Positions 46,581 to 47,699 of a stretch of DNA of 47,699 nucleotides are shown here, piece after piece (position 1 is the first letter of the stretch; every line of letters begins with the position of its first letter). Under the pieces are notes generated by a model, which worked only from the letters and a program-made list of their open reading frames with translations, searched no databases and was not told where the DNA came from. A program made the position numbers and the translations under genes. Source of the DNA: a virus; IMG/VR virus record IMGVR_UViG_3300023276_000226, positions 1-47,699 of that record. One strand, 5' to 3'.

Positions 46581-46877
46581 ATGTATAAATTTCTATACCT
46601 CCCCATTGGCGATGCAGCAGCGAATCTTGCTCCAGTGCTAATTGACGTCACTAATATTAAGGTGGTGGATAAGCAGAGTCTTACTGTGACTCATTTAAAG
46701 TACTCTACTTTTCAGTCCCATGATTTTGTAACTCTTACTACAGTAGAGGATGATTCAGGTCACGTTCTTCAAAACTGGTTGGTGGAGGAGATAAGAAAAC
46801 TTCTCTCTACCGGATATACCGGCACGGGGCCTTTATTAACACCTCCTCTGGCTATAGCTTCTATTGCTATAAGCTAA
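46581..46877 (+). CDS. Small head protein, series member 4, 98 aa
   Basis: It starts MYKFLYLPIGDAAANLAPVL with DVTNIKVVDKQSLTVTHLKY, then a short helix (LQNWLVEEIRKLL). It parallels member 3 in length and order of strand and helix, so the two probably arose by duplication. Ends before a terminator and promoter. Confidence 0.6.
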   Translation: MYKFLYLPIGDAAANLAPVLIDVTNIKVVDKQSLTVTHLKYSTFQSHDFVTLTTVEDDSGHVLQNWLVEEIRKLLSTGYTGTGPLLTPPLAIASIAIS

Positions 46878-46895
46878 AGGTTAACACACACTATT

Positions 46896-46930
46896 AGAAA
46901 GGGGCTCCAAAAAATGGGGCCCTTTTTTTT
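46896..46930 (+). terminator. Intrinsic terminator
   Basis: GAAAGGGGCTCCA pairs imperfectly with TGGGGCCCTTT (one mismatch, one G-U) around an A-rich loop, and a run of T follows. It is 19 bases past the preceding stop. Confidence 0.8.
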
Positions 46931-46935
46931 TGTGC

Positions 46936-46943
46936 TATCTTTG
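46936..46943 (+). promoter_or_regulatory. Rightward -7 box TATCTTTG
   Basis: An exact box directly behind the terminator and 18 bases before ATG 46962; it starts the head-tail connection block. Confidence 0.8.
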
Positions 46944-46961
46944 TAAAAATAATTTTACACT

Positions 46962-47699
46962 ATGCCAGCTTCAATAAATGCGGTGCGAAATACGGTGTTG
47001 GCTATAGCTAACAAAAATAACTACGGATATATCTCACCCCAAGATTTCAACCTCTACGCTAAACAGGCGCAGATGGATATGTTTGAGGATTACTTTTATC
47101 AGTACAACAACTGGATAAATAGAGAGAACGCACGATCTTCGGGTACAGGTTATGCAGATATAATAAAAAATATAGAAGAGGTTATAGACTCCTTCTCTGT
47201 GCAGGCGTTCTTAGCTCAGCTAAACCCTGTAGCCGTACCTAATGTACCCTCTGGTTTATCAGGGTCTGCAGTGTATTCATTACCAGACGATTACTATCTT
47301 ATAAATAAACTTTATAGATATCCTAAGCGTAGAGTAAGTGGAACCACTTCCAATTCTATTCTGGGCTCCACCCTCCTTATAGACAGCTCTCGAGATTTCT
47401 TTACTACAGGTGTACAGCCAGGAGATATCGTGATAAACACGAGCGCTACAGGCGCTGCTCCATATCCCGCTACAGGGGCTCCTGGATTGCAGGGGTGGGT
47501 GCAGAACATTTCTAATACAGCGTCGCCCGCTGGATCGAGTATAGTGTGCTCTGCTTCTTTATTTGTAGACCCTGCAGGTGCGGGAGGAGAAGGATATGCT
47601 ATATATGACGCTAATAATATTGTAGAGGTAGAGAGGGTAAGCCAAAGGAAGATATTCAATCTTACCAGCAGCAACCTCACTTACCCTACACCACAGTAC
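46962..47699 (+). CDS. Head-tail connector / ring-type protein (3' end outside window)
   Basis: The frame starts at ATG 46962 and stays open for 246 codons to the window end. The N-terminus (MPASINAVRNTVLAIANKNN, YGYISPQDFNLYAKQAQMDM, then FEDYFYQYNNWI) is a helical pattern I recall from crAss-like and other Bacteroidota phage neck proteins (ring or tail-stabilisation type), followed by a strand-rich domain interrupted by a Gly/Ala/Pro-rich loop (SATGAAPYPATGAPG). Position after the head genes fits a connector between portal and tail. The C-terminus is missing. Confidence 0.75.
   Translation, partial: MPASINAVRNTVLAIANKNNYGYISPQDFNLYAKQAQMDMFEDYFYQYNNWINRENARSSGTGYADIIKNIEEVIDSFSVQAFLAQLNPVAVPNVPSGLSGSAVYSLPDDYYLINKLYRYPKRRVSGTTSNSILGSTLLIDSSRDFFTTGVQPGDIVINTSATGAAPYPATGAPGLQGWVQNISNTASPAGSSIVCSASLFVDPAGAGGEGYAIYDANNIVEVERVSQRKIFNLTSSNLTYPTPQY

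Noticed and set aside
1-47699. Lysogeny module, integrase, transposase, CRISPR array or terminal repeats
   Set aside because: I looked for recombinase motifs, IS-type inverted repeats, regularly spaced repeats and matching ends, and found none.

Overview
The window is part of a tailed bacteriophage genome whose host is very probably a member of the Bacteroidota. The host call rests on repeated TAnnTTTG -7 promoter boxes (mostly TATCTTTG) placed about 14-30 bases before start codons (22265, 22741, 25315, 26205, 32225, 41447, 45108, 46936; and 31113 with a longer leader), A-rich leaders with almost no Shine-Dalgarno sequence, and protein families typical of Bacteroidota phages. No integrase, transposase or CRISPR array is visible, so a lytic phage is the simplest reading. 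Portal, capsid and terminase resemble those of crAss-like or Cellulophaga-type podophages; that affinity is from memory of the families and was not searched. Both window ends cut genes: the giant protein at the left edge and a head-tail protein at the right edge. No DNA polymerase is visible here.

Layout. (1) 1-7266, rightward: a giant polyvalent protein with two HExxH metallopeptidase-like motifs, a DUF3293-like segment and a long C-terminal region, probably virion-associated. (2) 7263-16240, leftward: the DNA module. It holds an HNH protein, tRNA-Arg(UCU), a DnaA-domain-IV-like protein, a VRR-NUC nuclease, a SNF2-type helicase, a primase-helicase, a small SSB, a RecE/Cas4-type exonuclease, a DUF1071/Sak3-type annealing protein and a second DnaA-domain-IV-like protein. 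(3) 16241-21771, leftward: a dense early operon of about 23 tiny genes, many joined by ATGA overlaps. It includes four paralogues of one family, a 53-residue lipoprotein, a tRNA-like element and, just after the first gene, a complete hammerhead ribozyme (21447-21496). (4) 21772-22287: control region with the leftward early promoter, a likely operator and a GAGCC repeat. (5) 22288-24906, rightward: a short early gene, a small membrane protein, groEL, a 50-residue unknown gene and groES. (6) 24872-25306, leftward: a winged-helix regulator with a promoter overlapping the next rightward one. (7) 25341-31106, rightward: a Cys-rich small protein, a run of very basic small proteins and a large LamG-containing tail or receptor-binding protein. 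(8) 31195-32220: lysis cassette. (9) 32260-36305: two fibre-like proteins sharing an N-terminal module, a possible GroES-like protein and a 2OG-Fe(II) oxygenase. (10) 36307-47699: terminase, portal, scaffold, major capsid, a series of small related head proteins and a head-tail protein, divided by terminator-promoter pairs.

How they may work together. Leftward transcription from the 21.8 kb control region would make host-takeover small proteins first, and the ribozyme would cut the leading gene off the rest of that mRNA. Replication and recombination proteins lie downstream on the same strand. GroEL/GroES could help fold the large capsid and tail proteins, and a set of TATCTTTG promoters drives the rightward structural blocks. 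Two intergenic regions (13.7 kb beside the primase operon, 22.6 kb before groEL) carry the same cluster of GTGTTAAA boxes and are candidates for a shared regulator or for origin function. The standout observations are the hammerhead ribozyme inside the early operon, the phage-encoded chaperonin pair in reversed order around an unknown gene, the shared GTGTTAAA clusters, and the tail protein whose LamG domain appears split by repeated modules.
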